From: Granulicella sibirica
GTDB taxonomy: Bacteria; Acidobacteriota; Terriglobia; Terriglobales; Acidobacteriaceae
Direction: 5' to 3'
Assembly: GCF_004115155.1 (NCBI RefSeq)
Contig: NZ_RDSM01000001.1
Location: 310,001 to 374,000, forward strand
Length of the DNA: 64,000 nucleotides
This document shows, one piece after another, positions 26,335-35,576 of the stretch. Each line of letters starts with the position of its first letter. The first letter of the stretch is position 1. The translations under genes and the position numbers were made by a program. A model generated the notes under the pieces. That model ran no database searches. It saw only the letters and a program-made list of their open reading frames with translations, and was not told the origin of the DNA.

Positions 26335-28868
26335 TGCTTCACCCGCGTTTCCGTCCGCACACGCTTCCCAGCATTTTCCTTTGACCCAGTTTGGATGCCC
26401 CCGCTCGACACAACGACGCTGTCATCTCCGGAATGAAACTGCAAAGCCGCTCCCGTTACGGTTCCACGCGCATCGTCCTCAACTTTGGGAGGCGCCGCCG
26501 GCGTTCCGGTCAGCACGAAAAGCCCATCGCTTGACGTGTAAACGAGTTGCTCTCCCGTGCCACGGCGCCCCGGCTGCACGATGTCGATCTTGCCCGTCGC
26601 GACGACTCGATCCACGCTGCCACCGAGGAACATCCCGGGTGTCTTGCCTGCGGCACTCGGAGGGCCGCCAGCCTTCGCTGCCTCGGGTCCTTGCAGGTAC
26701 GCGGTCGCCTGCTGCGCCTTCATGCTTCCCTGCGCATCCTCAACCAGCACTCCACCACTGAAAACCACTTCCCGGGCTGCATCCGTATAAACCATCTTGC
26801 GGCTTGCGATCCTCACCGGGCCGCCCTGCCCGCTGGCCTTCCCGGCAACGCTCTTCTGGGCTGCGGGCTTCACCGTGCTCCCCTGCGAGACGAGCGTGGT
26901 ATGCACCACCATGCCAGTGCCCGGCCCGCTCGCCGTCAGACGCTTCGCGCCCTGCTCAAACTCAAGCACTGGAGCCTCTACCTGCGATGGGCCCTGCCAC
27001 AACCGGGCCGCGCGTCCCGTCCCGTAGAAGAACGCCGTATCAGCCTCCGGCTTCTTCGCCCCCGCAGCCGCGTCGACGGGTCCCCGCTTGAACTCTGCGC
27101 GGTCCGCCAAGATGTGAACCGGCTCGCCTTCGCTTCCGTCCTTCGCCGCCTGCGCGTAGTTGACCCGCACGGCACCCTCGGCAGTCGCATTGCCCGCCCC
27201 ACGCTCGACGACGACGCGGTTTCCCCAGAGCGTGCTTTCGGTGTTCGTCATCTGAACGCCGCCCGTGAGGGTCACCTTGTCCGCGTCCGCGTCGTAGACC
27301 GCCTTCTCAGCCGTCGAACGCTCCTCCACCGGAACCATCGCGCTGCCCTGTTTCCGCATGCTCTTCCGCACGGTCACCACGTGCCCCTGCTGGACGGCGG
27401 ATGCTAATTGCTCTGCCTGCCTCCCACCATGCGAAGCGGTATCGCTCGTCCGGAATTCCAGGTCGGTCGTATCCCCCGAGCTCACCTCATCCACACCATC
27501 CCCGTTGAGCTGGTGGAGCGAGGTGTGCCCGGTCCCCAGCACCTTCGAAACCTGCTTGCCAGCGAGGAAGTGCGCCTTCAGGTCGTCGCCCGCCATCTCG
27601 GTCCGAGTCTCTTTCTGTCCGGGCTTCTTCGCCTCGTCCACGACGACGAGCCGCGCCCCACCCGTTGCCTCCGCATCCCGTATCTCGGCCTTCTTTTCAG
27701 TCCCTGAAGGACCGAGCGCGATCTCGACAGCCTGGCCCGTCAACGTTCGCGAGTTCCAGGCTCCAGAGGCAGGCACCTGCTCCCTGGTCTCCATCCGCAC
27801 ACCGCCGGTCATGGAAACGTGCTCCGCCTGACCGGCCTTATCGAAGAGCACCCTAAGATCCGCCGCGGTCCCTCGCTCCTGCCGCGCTGACTCATCCTCT
27901 GAATAGGTCACGTCGCCAGAAAACCGGGCATTTTCAGCCTTACCGTCAGCGTTCAGGAGTACGTCCGCATGACCGGCCGTCAGGGTGCCCCCTGTCGAGC
28001 GCGTCACCGTCACCTTGCCGCTGCCCTCCATTCGTTCCGGCGACCCGTCCTTCCGCACATGCACAACGCCCTGCTCCGCTGTCACCGTCTCCTGCGTTGT
28101 GACTACCTTGGCTCCCGTCAGATCCGCGACCTGCTCAAGCCTGTGCAGTTCCGCGCGGCTTGCCGTCATCACCATCGGCCCTGTCGTCGTCAGACCGTTC
28201 ATGCGCACGTTGGACTGCAGGACGAGCACGCCAGTGTCGGAGTTGTAATCCGCCCCGTGCGCACGACCGGTCATCTTGCCTTCGGAGAACTCGATATCTT
28301 CAGGCGTAGCCGCCACACCAAGCTTCTTCAGGTAGACGAGCCCTGAAGTCTTCACGTGAATCATCTTTGCGTCCGAGACAGGCTCACCTTCGGTCACGGG
28401 CACCGGCCTCTGCTTCTTCGTCGAGCCATCCGCCGGGGCAGGCGCTTCGAGGTCCATGTGCACTTCGCCGATCGCCCGGATGATCTCCGCCGCCTGGTCG
28501 TATTCGAACTCGTTTCCGTACACCCGGTCTGCGCGGTCCTGCTTCCGCCCATAGAGAACGATGCCTACGTCGTGCAGAAGCACCTTGCCGTCATTCCTCT
28601 GCTCGAGCTTCGCCGCATGCATGGTGAAGATGGCATGGCCATCCGATCCGGACTGCGACCAGGTGTAACCCTCCGCCTGGCGTGAGATGTTCGCTCCCAG
28701 CCGGCCAGGCAGGCCCGCCAGAAACCGGCGCGACCTGTAGTGCGCGTATCCCAGGAACCCCCCGACCACAAGCACGAGCAGCGTCGCACCCACCACAAGC
28801 CAAATCCTTATCCTGTCGACGCCAGTCCGCATTATCCGCCTGATCCATCTTCTCACCCCAAAGGCCAC
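26331..28868 (-). CDS. LptC/LptA-like LPS transport protein, large fused form
   Basis: 845 aa from GTG 28868; ATG 28832 is an alternative. One N-terminal membrane anchor (about residues 20-42, [20 protein letters not shown]). Next comes an LptC-like segment (about 55-200) with [23 protein letters not shown]. Then a long series of OstA/LptA-like beta-strand units follows, with repeated patterns such as [35 protein letters not shown] and [11 protein letters not shown]. coli LptC and LptA are each under 200 aa, so this protein probably provides a membrane-anchored periplasmic bridge in one chain. It overlaps lptB by four bases. Confidence 0.8.
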   Translation of the reverse strand: MAFGVRRWIRRIMRTGVDRIRIWLVVGATLLVLVVGGFLGYAHYRSRRFLAGLPGRLGANISRQAEGYTWSQSGSDGHAIFTMHAAKLEQRNDGKVLLHDVGIVLYGRKQDRADRVYGNEFEYDQAAEIIRAIGEVHMDLEAPAPADGSTKKQRPVPVTEGEPVSDAKMIHVKTSGLVYLKKLGVAATPEDIEFSEGKMTGRAHGADYNSDTGVLVLQSNVRMNGLTTTGPMVMTASRAELHRLEQVADLTGAKVVTTQETVTAEQGVVHVRKDGSPERMEGSGKVTVTRSTGGTLTAGHADVLLNADGKAENARFSGDVTYSEDESARQERGTAADLRVLFDKAGQAEHVSMTGGVRMETREQVPASGAWNSRTLTGQAVEIALGPSGTEKKAEIRDAEATGGARLVVVDEAKKPGQKETRTEMAGDDLKAHFLAGKQVSKVLGTGHTSLHQLNGDGVDEVSSGDTTDLEFRTSDTASHGGRQAEQLASAVQQGHVVTVRKSMRKQGSAMVPVEERSTAEKAVYDADADKVTLTGGVQMTNTESTLWGNRVVVERGAGNATAEGAVRVNYAQAAKDGSEGEPVHILADRAEFKRGPVDAAAGAKKPEADTAFFYGTGRAARLWQGPSQVEAPVLEFEQGAKRLTASGPGTGMVVHTTLVSQGSTVKPAAQKSVAGKASGQGGPVRIASRKMVYTDAAREVVFSGGVLVEDAQGSMKAQQATAYLQGPEAAKAGGPPSAAGKTPGMFLGGSVDRVVATGKIDIVQPGRRGTGEQLVYTSSDGLFVLTGTPAAPPKVEDDARGTVTGAALQFHSGDDSVVVSSGGIQTGSKENAGKRVRTETRVKQ

Positions 28869-28900
28869 GTCTCGCTGGATGACAGGCGTAAACTAACTTA

Positions 28901-29662
28901 ATGGCCGATCAGCTTTACCTGAGCCTCTGGTTCCCAAATTTCCGTCTCGAGAGTCTTCCCCAGGCGCTCGTCGGCGTCATGCGTCAGTTCGCCATCATCG
29001 CGGGGGACAAGCGGGTCGCTGCCGCGTCGGCGTACCCGATCGACTTCACCGAATCGCCGACCTACCAGCGCATCTACGTCAACGACGAGCGCGCCGCGGA
29101 GTCACCCGATACGGCCGCGTCCGCGATCGAACTTGCCGTCGCCGAGGCCACCGAGCAGCTCCATGAGGACATGGCCTACGAGTTCGAGATGACCTGGCAT
29201 CTTTGGTACCCGGAGGGTTCGTCGCCAAGCAATCCTCCACGGCCATCCGACGACGACGAAGATCCGGACGACGAGGACCTGGAAGACAGCTTCGACGACG
29301 TCGCTCCCCGCAAGACGCCGATTCCGTTTCCCGGCCAGCCCGGCTCGCCCGCGCTCGATTCCCTGTGGAAACGCCACCCCGCCACGGTTCGCATCCTTGG
29401 CTTTGGACCGGAGTTCGACCAATCCGGGTACGCGCAGAATGGGCATATCCGTGTCGACTTCGGCCTCGACACCCCGTGGACTTTGGAAGACGCCAGCGTC
29501 GACGAAGCCGCCACCAAGCACATTCAACAGAACGTCGAGATGCTGTTGGCGTTCACCCTTCTGGTCGAAAAGCAGTGCAGCATCTCCAGCCGTCTGCTCT
29601 GGACCGAATCCGGTGAGCCGTTGGCCGAAAAGCTCATCGCGCGCCTGCAAAAAGTCCACTAG
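28901..29662 (+). CDS. Conserved hypothetical protein, unknown function
   Basis: 253 aa, no recognised domain. The N-terminus YLSLWFPNFRLESLPQALVGVMRQFA is followed by a VAAASAYPIDFTESPTYQRIYV segment. The centre is a low-complexity acidic stretch (about residues 115-145, Asp/Glu/Pro-rich) that looks like a linker. The C-terminal part has LGFGPEFDQSGYAQNGHIRVDFGLDTPW and a helical end LLAFTLLVEKQCSIS. No signal peptide or membrane helix. It is divergent from the LptC/LptA-like gene with only 32 bases between starts. I do not know its role; it may be lineage-specific. Confidence 0.8.
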   Translation: MADQLYLSLWFPNFRLESLPQALVGVMRQFAIIAGDKRVAAASAYPIDFTESPTYQRIYVNDERAAESPDTAASAIELAVAEATEQLHEDMAYEFEMTWHLWYPEGSSPSNPPRPSDDDEDPDDEDLEDSFDDVAPRKTPIPFPGQPGSPALDSLWKRHPATVRILGFGPEFDQSGYAQNGHIRVDFGLDTPWTLEDASVDEAATKHIQQNVEMLLAFTLLVEKQCSISSRLLWTESGEPLAEKLIARLQKVH

Positions 29663-29685
29663 AACGTCTTACTGTGGATCTCCGT

Positions 29686-29726
29686 GATCCCACCTTCGCC
29701 CGGCTTCATCGGTCTAAGGTGGGATC
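29686..29726. terminator. Inverted repeat between convergent genes
   Basis: GATCCCACCTT (29686-29696) and AAGGTGGGATC (29716-29726) form an 11-bp perfect stem in the gap between two convergent stops (29662 and 29748). It has no T-run on either side, so it is a candidate bidirectional terminator. Confidence 0.5.
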
Positions 29727-29747
29727 CCATGCGGTAGGAACAGCCAT

Positions 29748-31844
29748 CTACCCCGCCACCACTATCTCTGAAAACTCCGCGATGCCAGAGAAATCCCCAA
29801 GCACCCGATCGAGCAGCGCCAGACGATTTCCGCGGACCTCCGCGTCCGGATCCATCACCATCACCGACTCGAAGAACGCGTCTACCTGTGCCCGCAGCCC
29901 GGCAATCGCTTCCAGAGCGCCGCGATAGTCGCCAGCGGAACGCATCCGCGCAACTTCGGGAGCGAGCGAAGCGGCCTTCTCCGCAAGCCCAAGTTCGGCG
30001 GCATCCTTCAACAGGGCAACATCCACCACGCCACTCGCGGCGAATCCCTTCTCCCGAGCCTGCGCAAGAATATTCGTCATCCGTTTGAACGCGCCGGCAA
30101 CAGCCGTGAAATCAGCCGACCCACGCACCGCCGTCACCGCCTCCGCACGAGCCACAGCATCGCGGACACCATCCGCCCGAATGGCCAAAACAGCCTTCAC
30201 CACGTCGTACGCCTGCCCCTTTGCCTCGCGCAAATAGAACTCCAGCCGTTCGGCGAAGAACAGCTCGATCTTGCGCACGACCTCCTCACGTCCCGGAGCC
30301 GCGAGGAATGCGATCTCCCCAAGGTTGAGCGGAACCTCGGTCTCGCCCAGAATCTTCACGATGCCATTCGCTGCCCGGCGCAGCGCGAATGGATCCTTCG
30401 ACCCAGTCGGCTCAAGGCCGAGGCCGAACATTCCGGCGATCGTATCCGCCTTATCGGCAATCGCGAGGAGCGCGCCTTCCATCGTCCGGGGCACAGAGTC
30501 TTCCATCGACTCCGGCAAGTACTGGTCGTACACGGCGAGGGCAACCGCTTCGGGATATCCCTGCGCCCGCGCATACAGCCCGCCCACGATGCCCTGCAGC
30601 TCCGTAAACTCCTTCACCAACTCTGCCGTGAGGTCGGTCTTCGCGAGCACGACCGCCTGATCCAGCGCTCCAGCATCGACCGCGCCACCGCGCGTCGCTA
30701 CCTCCGTCGCCAGAAGCTTCGCAACCCCTCTTACCCGCTCCGACTTCGTCGCGTAGCTTCCGAGATCCTTCTGGAAGGTCACCTTCTCCAGCAGCTTCAC
30801 GCGCTCCATCAGCGGAGTTCTCTGGTCGAACTCCCAGAAGAAGCGCGCATCGTTGAACCGCGCCCGCAGCACACGCTCGTTACCATGCCGGATGACAGCC
30901 TGCCCGCGCTCATCCGCCTCGGTGTTCAGCACCGCGAGGAAGTACGGCGCCAGTTTGCCCTCCTTGTTCTCGACCGCGAAGTAGTTCTGGTGGTCGCGCA
31001 TGACGGTCACCAGCACTTCCTCGGGCAGCTCCAGATACTCCTCCTGGAACGTCCCAAGGATTATGGAAGGCCACTCCGTGAGGTGCGTCATCTTGTCGAC
31101 AAGCGCATGATCCTCGCGCCAGCGCATTCCCGGAACCGTACGGCACACACGGTCCAGCTCCTTGCGAATCCTGTGCCGCCGCGCCTCGACGTCCGCGATG
31201 ACGAAGGCCTCGCGCAACGCTTCCTCATAGCCCGCTGCATCCGCAAGATCGATCGCGCTATCGCCGAACAATACCCGGTGCCCATAGGTCAGGTCGTTCG
31301 TCATGAAGCCCGCGAAGCTCGTCAGCACGATCTCGGTCCCAAGCATCCCGACCATCCAACGCACCGGCCTCACGAACTTCTCCGGCTTTCCCGGCCGCCA
31401 GTACATGTTCTTAGCCCAGTAGATCGCCGCCAGCTCCTTCGGCATCTCCTCGGCAATCACCAGCGCCGCCGTCCGTCCCGGCTTCACGACGGTCGCCGCG
31501 AGGTACTCGCCCTTGGGTGTCGTCACCGTACGCAGTGCCTCGACCTCAATACCAGCCTTCTTCGCGAACGCCACTGCCGCCCCGGTGGCCACGCCATCCT
31601 TGAACGCGACTTTCACCGACGGCCCGTTCATCTCTTCCGAGACATCCTCCTGACGATCCGCCACCCCCGGGACCAGCACCGCGAGCCGTCGCGGCGTCGA
31701 GTAGCTCTTCGCCACCGCATCCGCTCCGACCAGACGTTCCCGCGCCAGCATCGCTACGACACGCCGCTCCAACTCGGCTTGCGCCCCCGCGATCATCCTC
31801 GCCGGAACCTCTTCCAACCCGATCTCAAACAAAAAATCCGACAT
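29748..31844 (-). CDS. glyS: Glycine--tRNA ligase beta subunit
   Basis: 698 aa from ATG 31844. The DFLFEIGLEEVPARMI N-terminus and FVRPVRWMVGML (about residue 155) are signatures of the bacterial alpha2-beta2 enzyme. Further landmarks are HPxx-like motifs near 340-360, DHQNYFAVEN and FFWEFDQRTPL. The C-terminal anticodon-binding part ends the protein. It charges tRNA-Gly together with GlyQ. It lies 74 bases after glyQ, the usual order in bacteria. The upstream frame to 31892 adds 16 unmatched residues. Confidence 0.96.
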   Translation of the reverse strand: MSDFLFEIGLEEVPARMIAGAQAELERRVVAMLARERLVGADAVAKSYSTPRRLAVLVPGVADRQEDVSEEMNGPSVKVAFKDGVATGAAVAFAKKAGIEVEALRTVTTPKGEYLAATVVKPGRTAALVIAEEMPKELAAIYWAKNMYWRPGKPEKFVRPVRWMVGMLGTEIVLTSFAGFMTNDLTYGHRVLFGDSAIDLADAAGYEEALREAFVIADVEARRHRIRKELDRVCRTVPGMRWREDHALVDKMTHLTEWPSIILGTFQEEYLELPEEVLVTVMRDHQNYFAVENKEGKLAPYFLAVLNTEADERGQAVIRHGNERVLRARFNDARFFWEFDQRTPLMERVKLLEKVTFQKDLGSYATKSERVRGVAKLLATEVATRGGAVDAGALDQAVVLAKTDLTAELVKEFTELQGIVGGLYARAQGYPEAVALAVYDQYLPESMEDSVPRTMEGALLAIADKADTIAGMFGLGLEPTGSKDPFALRRAANGIVKILGETEVPLNLGEIAFLAAPGREEVVRKIELFFAERLEFYLREAKGQAYDVVKAVLAIRADGVRDAVARAEAVTAVRGSADFTAVAGAFKRMTNILAQAREKGFAASGVVDVALLKDAAELGLAEKAASLAPEVARMRSAGDYRGALEAIAGLRAQVDAFFESVMVMDPDAEVRGNRLALLDRVLGDFSGIAEFSEIVVAG

Positions 31845-31918
31845 AATCCCTATCTCTTGCGATCGCCGCTTGCTTGTTGGTTTCGCTCCCAAAGGAGCCT
31901 GATGTCACCCTTTGCCGT

Positions 31919-32866
31919 CTAGGCTGTGGTCCCTATCGCGAGCGCCTCGCCCTGTCCCGCGTAAGCCTTCGCGACGCCTACGACGAGCGTGCGAATCCGT
32001 CCCATTACACCAACCCGCTCGGTCACGGAGATCGCCCCGCGCGCATCCAGCAAGTTGAAAAGCTGCGAACACTTCAGCGCCAGCTCATACGCCCCAAGCA
32101 CAGGAAACCGCTTGAGCTTCAACGCATCCATCCCCTCGTAGCGTTTTGCCTGCTCCAGCAAGCCAAGACACTCGGCCTCGTAGAGCTCGAGGTGCTTCCA
32201 CAACGAAGGCACATCGGCATAGTCAAACCCGTAGGCCGAGAACTGCTCCTCTTCCGGCAAACGCATCTCGCCATACGTCACCTCTCGACCGGAGTCCGGC
32301 TCGACCGCCCAGACGATGTCGTAGATCGAGTCGACATCCTGCAGGAAACCGGCGATGCGCTCCAGCCCGTACGTGATCTCCCCGCAGATGGGGTCCAGAT
32401 CCATTCCGCCGCACTGCTGGAAGTACGTAAACTGCGTGATCTCCAGCCCATCGAGCATCACCTGCCACCCGACACCCCAGGCACCGCCAACCGGCCACTC
32501 CCAGTTGTCCTCCTCGAACTTGATGTCGTGCTCTTTCAGGTCGATCCCGATCGCCTCAAGCGATTCGAGATACATCTCCTGGATCCGCAACGGTGGCGGC
32601 TTCAGAATCACCTGGAACTGCGTATGCCGGAACAGGCGATTCGGGTTCTCCCCATAGCGCCCGTCAGCCGGACGCCGCGAAGGCTGCGCATAGGCGATTC
32701 GCACCGGCTTCGGGCCAAGCACACGTAGAAACGTGTCCGGCGACATTGTTCCCGCCCCCACCTCAACATCATAGGGCTGCTGCAACACACAGCCGCGCTC
32801 CGCCCAGAACACCTGCAACTTGAATAGCAATTCTTGAAACGTCAGAGCCTTTTTCTTCTCGACCAT
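31919..32866 (-). CDS. glyQ: Glycine--tRNA ligase alpha subunit
   Basis: 315 aa from ATG 32866. The class II core is visible: [32 protein letters not shown] (split here, about residues 8-40) and [33 protein letters not shown] (about 60-90). Then [22 protein letters not shown] (about 118-140) and the [12 protein letters not shown] segment follow. This subunit holds the ATP/glycine site. Upstream GTG 32875 is possible. It is the first gene of the glyQ-glyS pair. Confidence 0.97.
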   Translation of the reverse strand: MVEKKKALTFQELLFKLQVFWAERGCVLQQPYDVEVGAGTMSPDTFLRVLGPKPVRIAYAQPSRRPADGRYGENPNRLFRHTQFQVILKPPPLRIQEMYLESLEAIGIDLKEHDIKFEEDNWEWPVGGAWGVGWQVMLDGLEITQFTYFQQCGGMDLDPICGEITYGLERIAGFLQDVDSIYDIVWAVEPDSGREVTYGEMRLPEEEQFSAYGFDYADVPSLWKHLELYEAECLGLLEQAKRYEGMDALKLKRFPVLGAYELALKCSQLFNLLDARGAISVTERVGVMGRIRTLVVGVAKAYAGQGEALAIGTTA

Positions 32867-32911
32867 CGCGTGCACACGCCTCTTCGAAATCTACGAATCC
32901 CCTAAGTCTAC

Positions 32912-33445
32912 CTACTTGGCCGCATAAAACGAATACTTGGCCGAGTACTCCACACGCGTGGACTTCCCAGCTTCGCAGGTTCCAATCGGAGCATTTCCGC
33001 CATGCGTTTCCCACCGCCGCACCCAGGCTACTTCGCCAAGTACGCCAGCATCAGCCGCCGGCGTCCCCTTCAGCAGCAGCCAAGGCACAGCCCCAGCCTC
33101 AGGCGAGGCCAGCTTATGCACCACCGCCCCCTTCACCGAGCTCCCATCCTTCCAGATCCAGACCGGTCCCGCTCCATGTGTCCCGACCTTCGAACCGCCC
33201 TCAAACAGCTCGGCCTCGGGAGCCACAAAGACCCACGCACTTGCATCGCACCGGTAGATCTGGACGCCCCGTCCCTCGACCGTCCGCAGCACTTTCGCTT
33301 CCGCAGGAACAGTGACATCCTGACCCACGGCAGCCGCCTGCACCGCCAGCATCACGATCAACCCAACCAGAATCCTCAAACCTTGCCTCCAAAGACGTCC
33401 GCTATCCAGATGAGCCATACATCGGCCCGCGTCTAGACCACACAT
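32912..33445 (-). CDS. DUF3455 domain-containing secreted protein
   Basis: 177 aa. A signal peptide (GLRILVGLIVMLAVQAAAVGQ, split here around residues 18-40) is followed by the DUF3455 domain: GVQIYRCDASAWVFVAPEAELF, GSKVGTHGAGPVWIWKDGS, VPWLLLKGTPAA and the C-terminal GTCEAGKSTRVEYSAKYSFYAAK. The function is unknown; the family is periplasmic or extracellular. ATG 33445 overlaps the recO stop (TAATG); ATG 33418 gives the same signal peptide without nine extra residues. Both are possible. Confidence 0.85.
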   Translation of the reverse strand: MCGLDAGRCMAHLDSGRLWRQGLRILVGLIVMLAVQAAAVGQDVTVPAEAKVLRTVEGRGVQIYRCDASAWVFVAPEAELFEGGSKVGTHGAGPVWIWKDGSSVKGAVVHKLASPEAGAVPWLLLKGTPAADAGVLGEVAWVRRWETHGGNAPIGTCEAGKSTRVEYSAKYSFYAAK

Positions 33446-34182
33446 TACGACCGAAAAAGCGCCCTTGCACTCGCCAGGCGCCGCTCCAGGTGCCTCTCCA
33501 GCGTCTCGATGGCGAACCGCCGCAGGTCGCCGCCACGGATCCTCGGCCACTCTTCCAAAGCCAACTCCCGCACCGTCCCGCGAAACAGCCGCCCCGCCAG
33601 AGCCACAGACTCAGCCGACAAAAGTACCGCGCCCGGCCTCCGGTCATCCTCGCACGTCACGCCGTCGCTCGTCGCCGAGTACCAGACATTCTCACCTCGA
33701 AGATCGAGCCCGCACACCACGCAATGACCGAACTCTGGCATCCATCCCATCAGCCGATTCATCCACAGCGCGAAGTAGGTGATGGGCATCCACACCCGGC
33801 CAATCTTAAGCTCATCAAGAACCGCAAGTGCCAGCCGGAAGACCGCATCCTCAGGAGCACCGTCCGGCATGGCCTCTTCGAGAACCTCCGCTACCATCTG
33901 GAGCGCTGCCGTCCTCTGGTAGTCGATCTCCCGCGAAAGAGGAGAGCTTAGAATCTCGAACGCATCCAGCCGCACCAGCTCCTGCTTCGGCCTCTCCACG
34001 TAGCTGGCGCGCACATGCGTCATCGGCTCGAGCGCCCCGCCGAATCGCCTTCGCGACTTCATCGCATGGCGAGCCACACCTCGGACCCGGCCCTGATCCC
34101 GTGTAAACAGGCTCACCAGTAGATCCGCCTCGTGAAACGGCCATACCCGTAGCACAAGTGCCTCGCCGACATGCTGGATCAC
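33445..34182 (-). CDS. recO: DNA repair protein RecO
   Basis: About 245 aa from GTG 34182 (TTG 34212 would be longer). The N-terminal OB fold starts HVGEALVLRVWPFHEADLLVSLFTRDQGRVRGVARHA (split here, residues 3-40). The zinc-binding CVVCG and the later single Cys lie near residues 160-185. RecO anneals SSB-coated strands and helps load RecA with RecR. Its stop shares a base with the DUF3455 start. The order recO-glyQ-glyS recalls Gram-positive and other genomes, although a DUF3455 gene is inserted here. Confidence 0.93.
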   Translation of the reverse strand: MIQHVGEALVLRVWPFHEADLLVSLFTRDQGRVRGVARHAMKSRRRFGGALEPMTHVRASYVERPKQELVRLDAFEILSSPLSREIDYQRTAALQMVAEVLEEAMPDGAPEDAVFRLALAVLDELKIGRVWMPITYFALWMNRLMGWMPEFGHCVVCGLDLRGENVWYSATSDGVTCEDDRRPGAVLLSAESVALAGRLFRGTVRELALEEWPRIRGGDLRRFAIETLERHLERRLASARALFRS

Positions 34183-34207
34183 GAGCCACCACCGCTCAAG
34201 AGCCTGC

Positions 34208-34247
34208 CACAAAAGGCAAGACCGCGCAGCTTATACGCTGCGCGGTC
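34208..34247 (-). terminator. Intrinsic terminator after the ferredoxin gene
   Basis: On the minus strand, GACCGCGCAGC (34247-34237) pairs perfectly with GCTGCGCGGTC (34230-34220) and is followed by TTGCCTTTT. It lies 26 bases after the ferredoxin stop and just before recO. Confidence 0.75.
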
Positions 34248-34272
34248 ACCGGAAACTTCTGCGAAACGAGAT

Positions 34273-34533
34273 TTACCGGCCGAAGTGCGCCGCATTCTTC
34301 TCCTGGAACGCAGCCCACTTTTCAGGCAGATCGTCTCCGGCGTAGATCGCCGAAACCGGGCAGACCGGAACGCACGCGCCGCAATCGATGCACTCGACGG
34401 GATCGATGAAAAGTTGCTCCGCGTCCGAGTGACCGCCCTCATCCTTCTTCGGATGAATGCAATCTACCGGGCAAGCGTCCACACAGGCCGAATCCTTCGT
34501 TCCAATGCAAGGTTCCGCAATTACATACGCCAT
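34273..34533 (-). CDS. Seven-iron type ferredoxin
   Basis: 86 aa from ATG 34533, with GGGAG upstream. The cluster I binding region is CIGTKDSACVDACPVDC; cluster II is CIDCGACVPVCPV. It matches Thermus-type [3Fe-4S][4Fe-4S] ferredoxins over nearly the whole length, including the PEKW and EKN C-terminal part. It acts as a cytoplasmic one-electron carrier. An insert of about eight residues (KKDEGGHSD) precedes the second cluster. The partner enzyme is unknown. It forms a single-gene unit with its own terminator. Confidence 0.92.
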   Translation of the reverse strand: MAYVIAEPCIGTKDSACVDACPVDCIHPKKDEGGHSDAEQLFIDPVECIDCGACVPVCPVSAIYAGDDLPEKWAAFQEKNAAHFGR

Positions 34534-34677
34534 CTCTTGAATCTCCCTTATGCCGCTTCTGAAATATCGGCTCTTCCTAAGCTTAGGTCTCAATTCTAGC
34601 AGTAGAAAGCGACGATCTGCAGGAAAGAAGTGAGGCACATCTAGGACCAAAAAGGCCCGATTTGCAAGGCTTTTGCC

Positions 34678-35559
34678 CTACTTTGATGCCTCCCGTGCCT
34701 TCCGTCGCGCAGCGAACTCAGCGGGCGTAGGAATCGGTTCGAGGTTGCGTCCGGCGAACATATCCGCGAACAAATGCAGCATCTCGCCCTGGATGAGACC
34801 ATTCGTCGCCAAGACCTCACGCGAGTCGAGTGTGAACTTCCCTCCGTCGAAGTGGGTGAGCGTTCCGCCGGCCTCCTCCACGAGAAGATAGCCAGCCGAG
34901 GTGTCCCAGGGGTTGAGCTTGAACTCCCAGTAGCCGTCCAGCCGGCCGCATGCGACGTAGGCCAGGTCCAACCCCGCTGACCCCGCCCTGCGAACTCCAT
35001 GCGACCGCAGGGTTATCTCCTGATAAAAATGCACATTCGGATTCTCGTGCCGCTTCTGTGAAGGAAAGCCCGTTGCCGTCAGTGACTCCTGCAGTGTCTC
35101 CGTCTTCGAAACGTGAATGCGGTGGCCGTTGAGCCAGGCACCGCGCCCGCGCTCAGCCACGAACATCTCGTCGCGTAACGCGTCGTACGTTATCGCCGCG
35201 ACCATCTCGCCGTCCTCGTCCGGCGCCAGTCCGGCGCGCCGCCGCTCCAGTCCGAGGAGCACGCAGAATGCCGGGAAGCCGTGGGCAAAGTTCGTCGTCC
35301 CGTCCAGAGGATCGACGTACCAGCGGAACTCCCGGTCTAAGCCGTCCCGCGTGCCTTCCTCGCCGTAGACGCCGTGGTCCGGAAATGCGGCCTCGAGCCT
35401 CTTGACGATCAGCGCCTCACTGGCCCGGTCCGCTGCCGTCACGAGGTCGACGTCCCCCTTGTACTCCATTGCGACGCCGTGCTCGTAGTACTCCTTCAAC
35501 AGAGCCCCGGCCTCGCGAGCGATTCCCATGGCCACTTCCGCAAACTCAAACCGAACCAT
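34678..35559 (-). CDS. Inositol monophosphatase family protein
   Basis: 293 aa from ATG 35559, preceded by GGAG at five bases. Metal-binding motifs: GEEG near residue 67, DPLDGTTNFAHG (about residues 82-93) and WDTSAGYLLVEEAGG (about 222-236). These are the three IMPase signatures of the SuhB/IMPA group. It hydrolyses myo-inositol phosphates or related sugar phosphates; substrate not determinable. There is a 20-residue insert around ERRRAGLAPDEDGE. Spaced 17 bases from the upstream VWA gene. Confidence 0.92.
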   Translation of the reverse strand: MVRFEFAEVAMGIAREAGALLKEYYEHGVAMEYKGDVDLVTAADRASEALIVKRLEAAFPDHGVYGEEGTRDGLDREFRWYVDPLDGTTNFAHGFPAFCVLLGLERRRAGLAPDEDGEMVAAITYDALRDEMFVAERGRGAWLNGHRIHVSKTETLQESLTATGFPSQKRHENPNVHFYQEITLRSHGVRRAGSAGLDLAYVACGRLDGYWEFKLNPWDTSAGYLLVEEAGGTLTHFDGGKFTLDSREVLATNGLIQGEMLHLFADMFAGRNLEPIPTPAEFAARRKAREASK

Positions 35560-35576
35560 CACATCTCCAGACGGAC

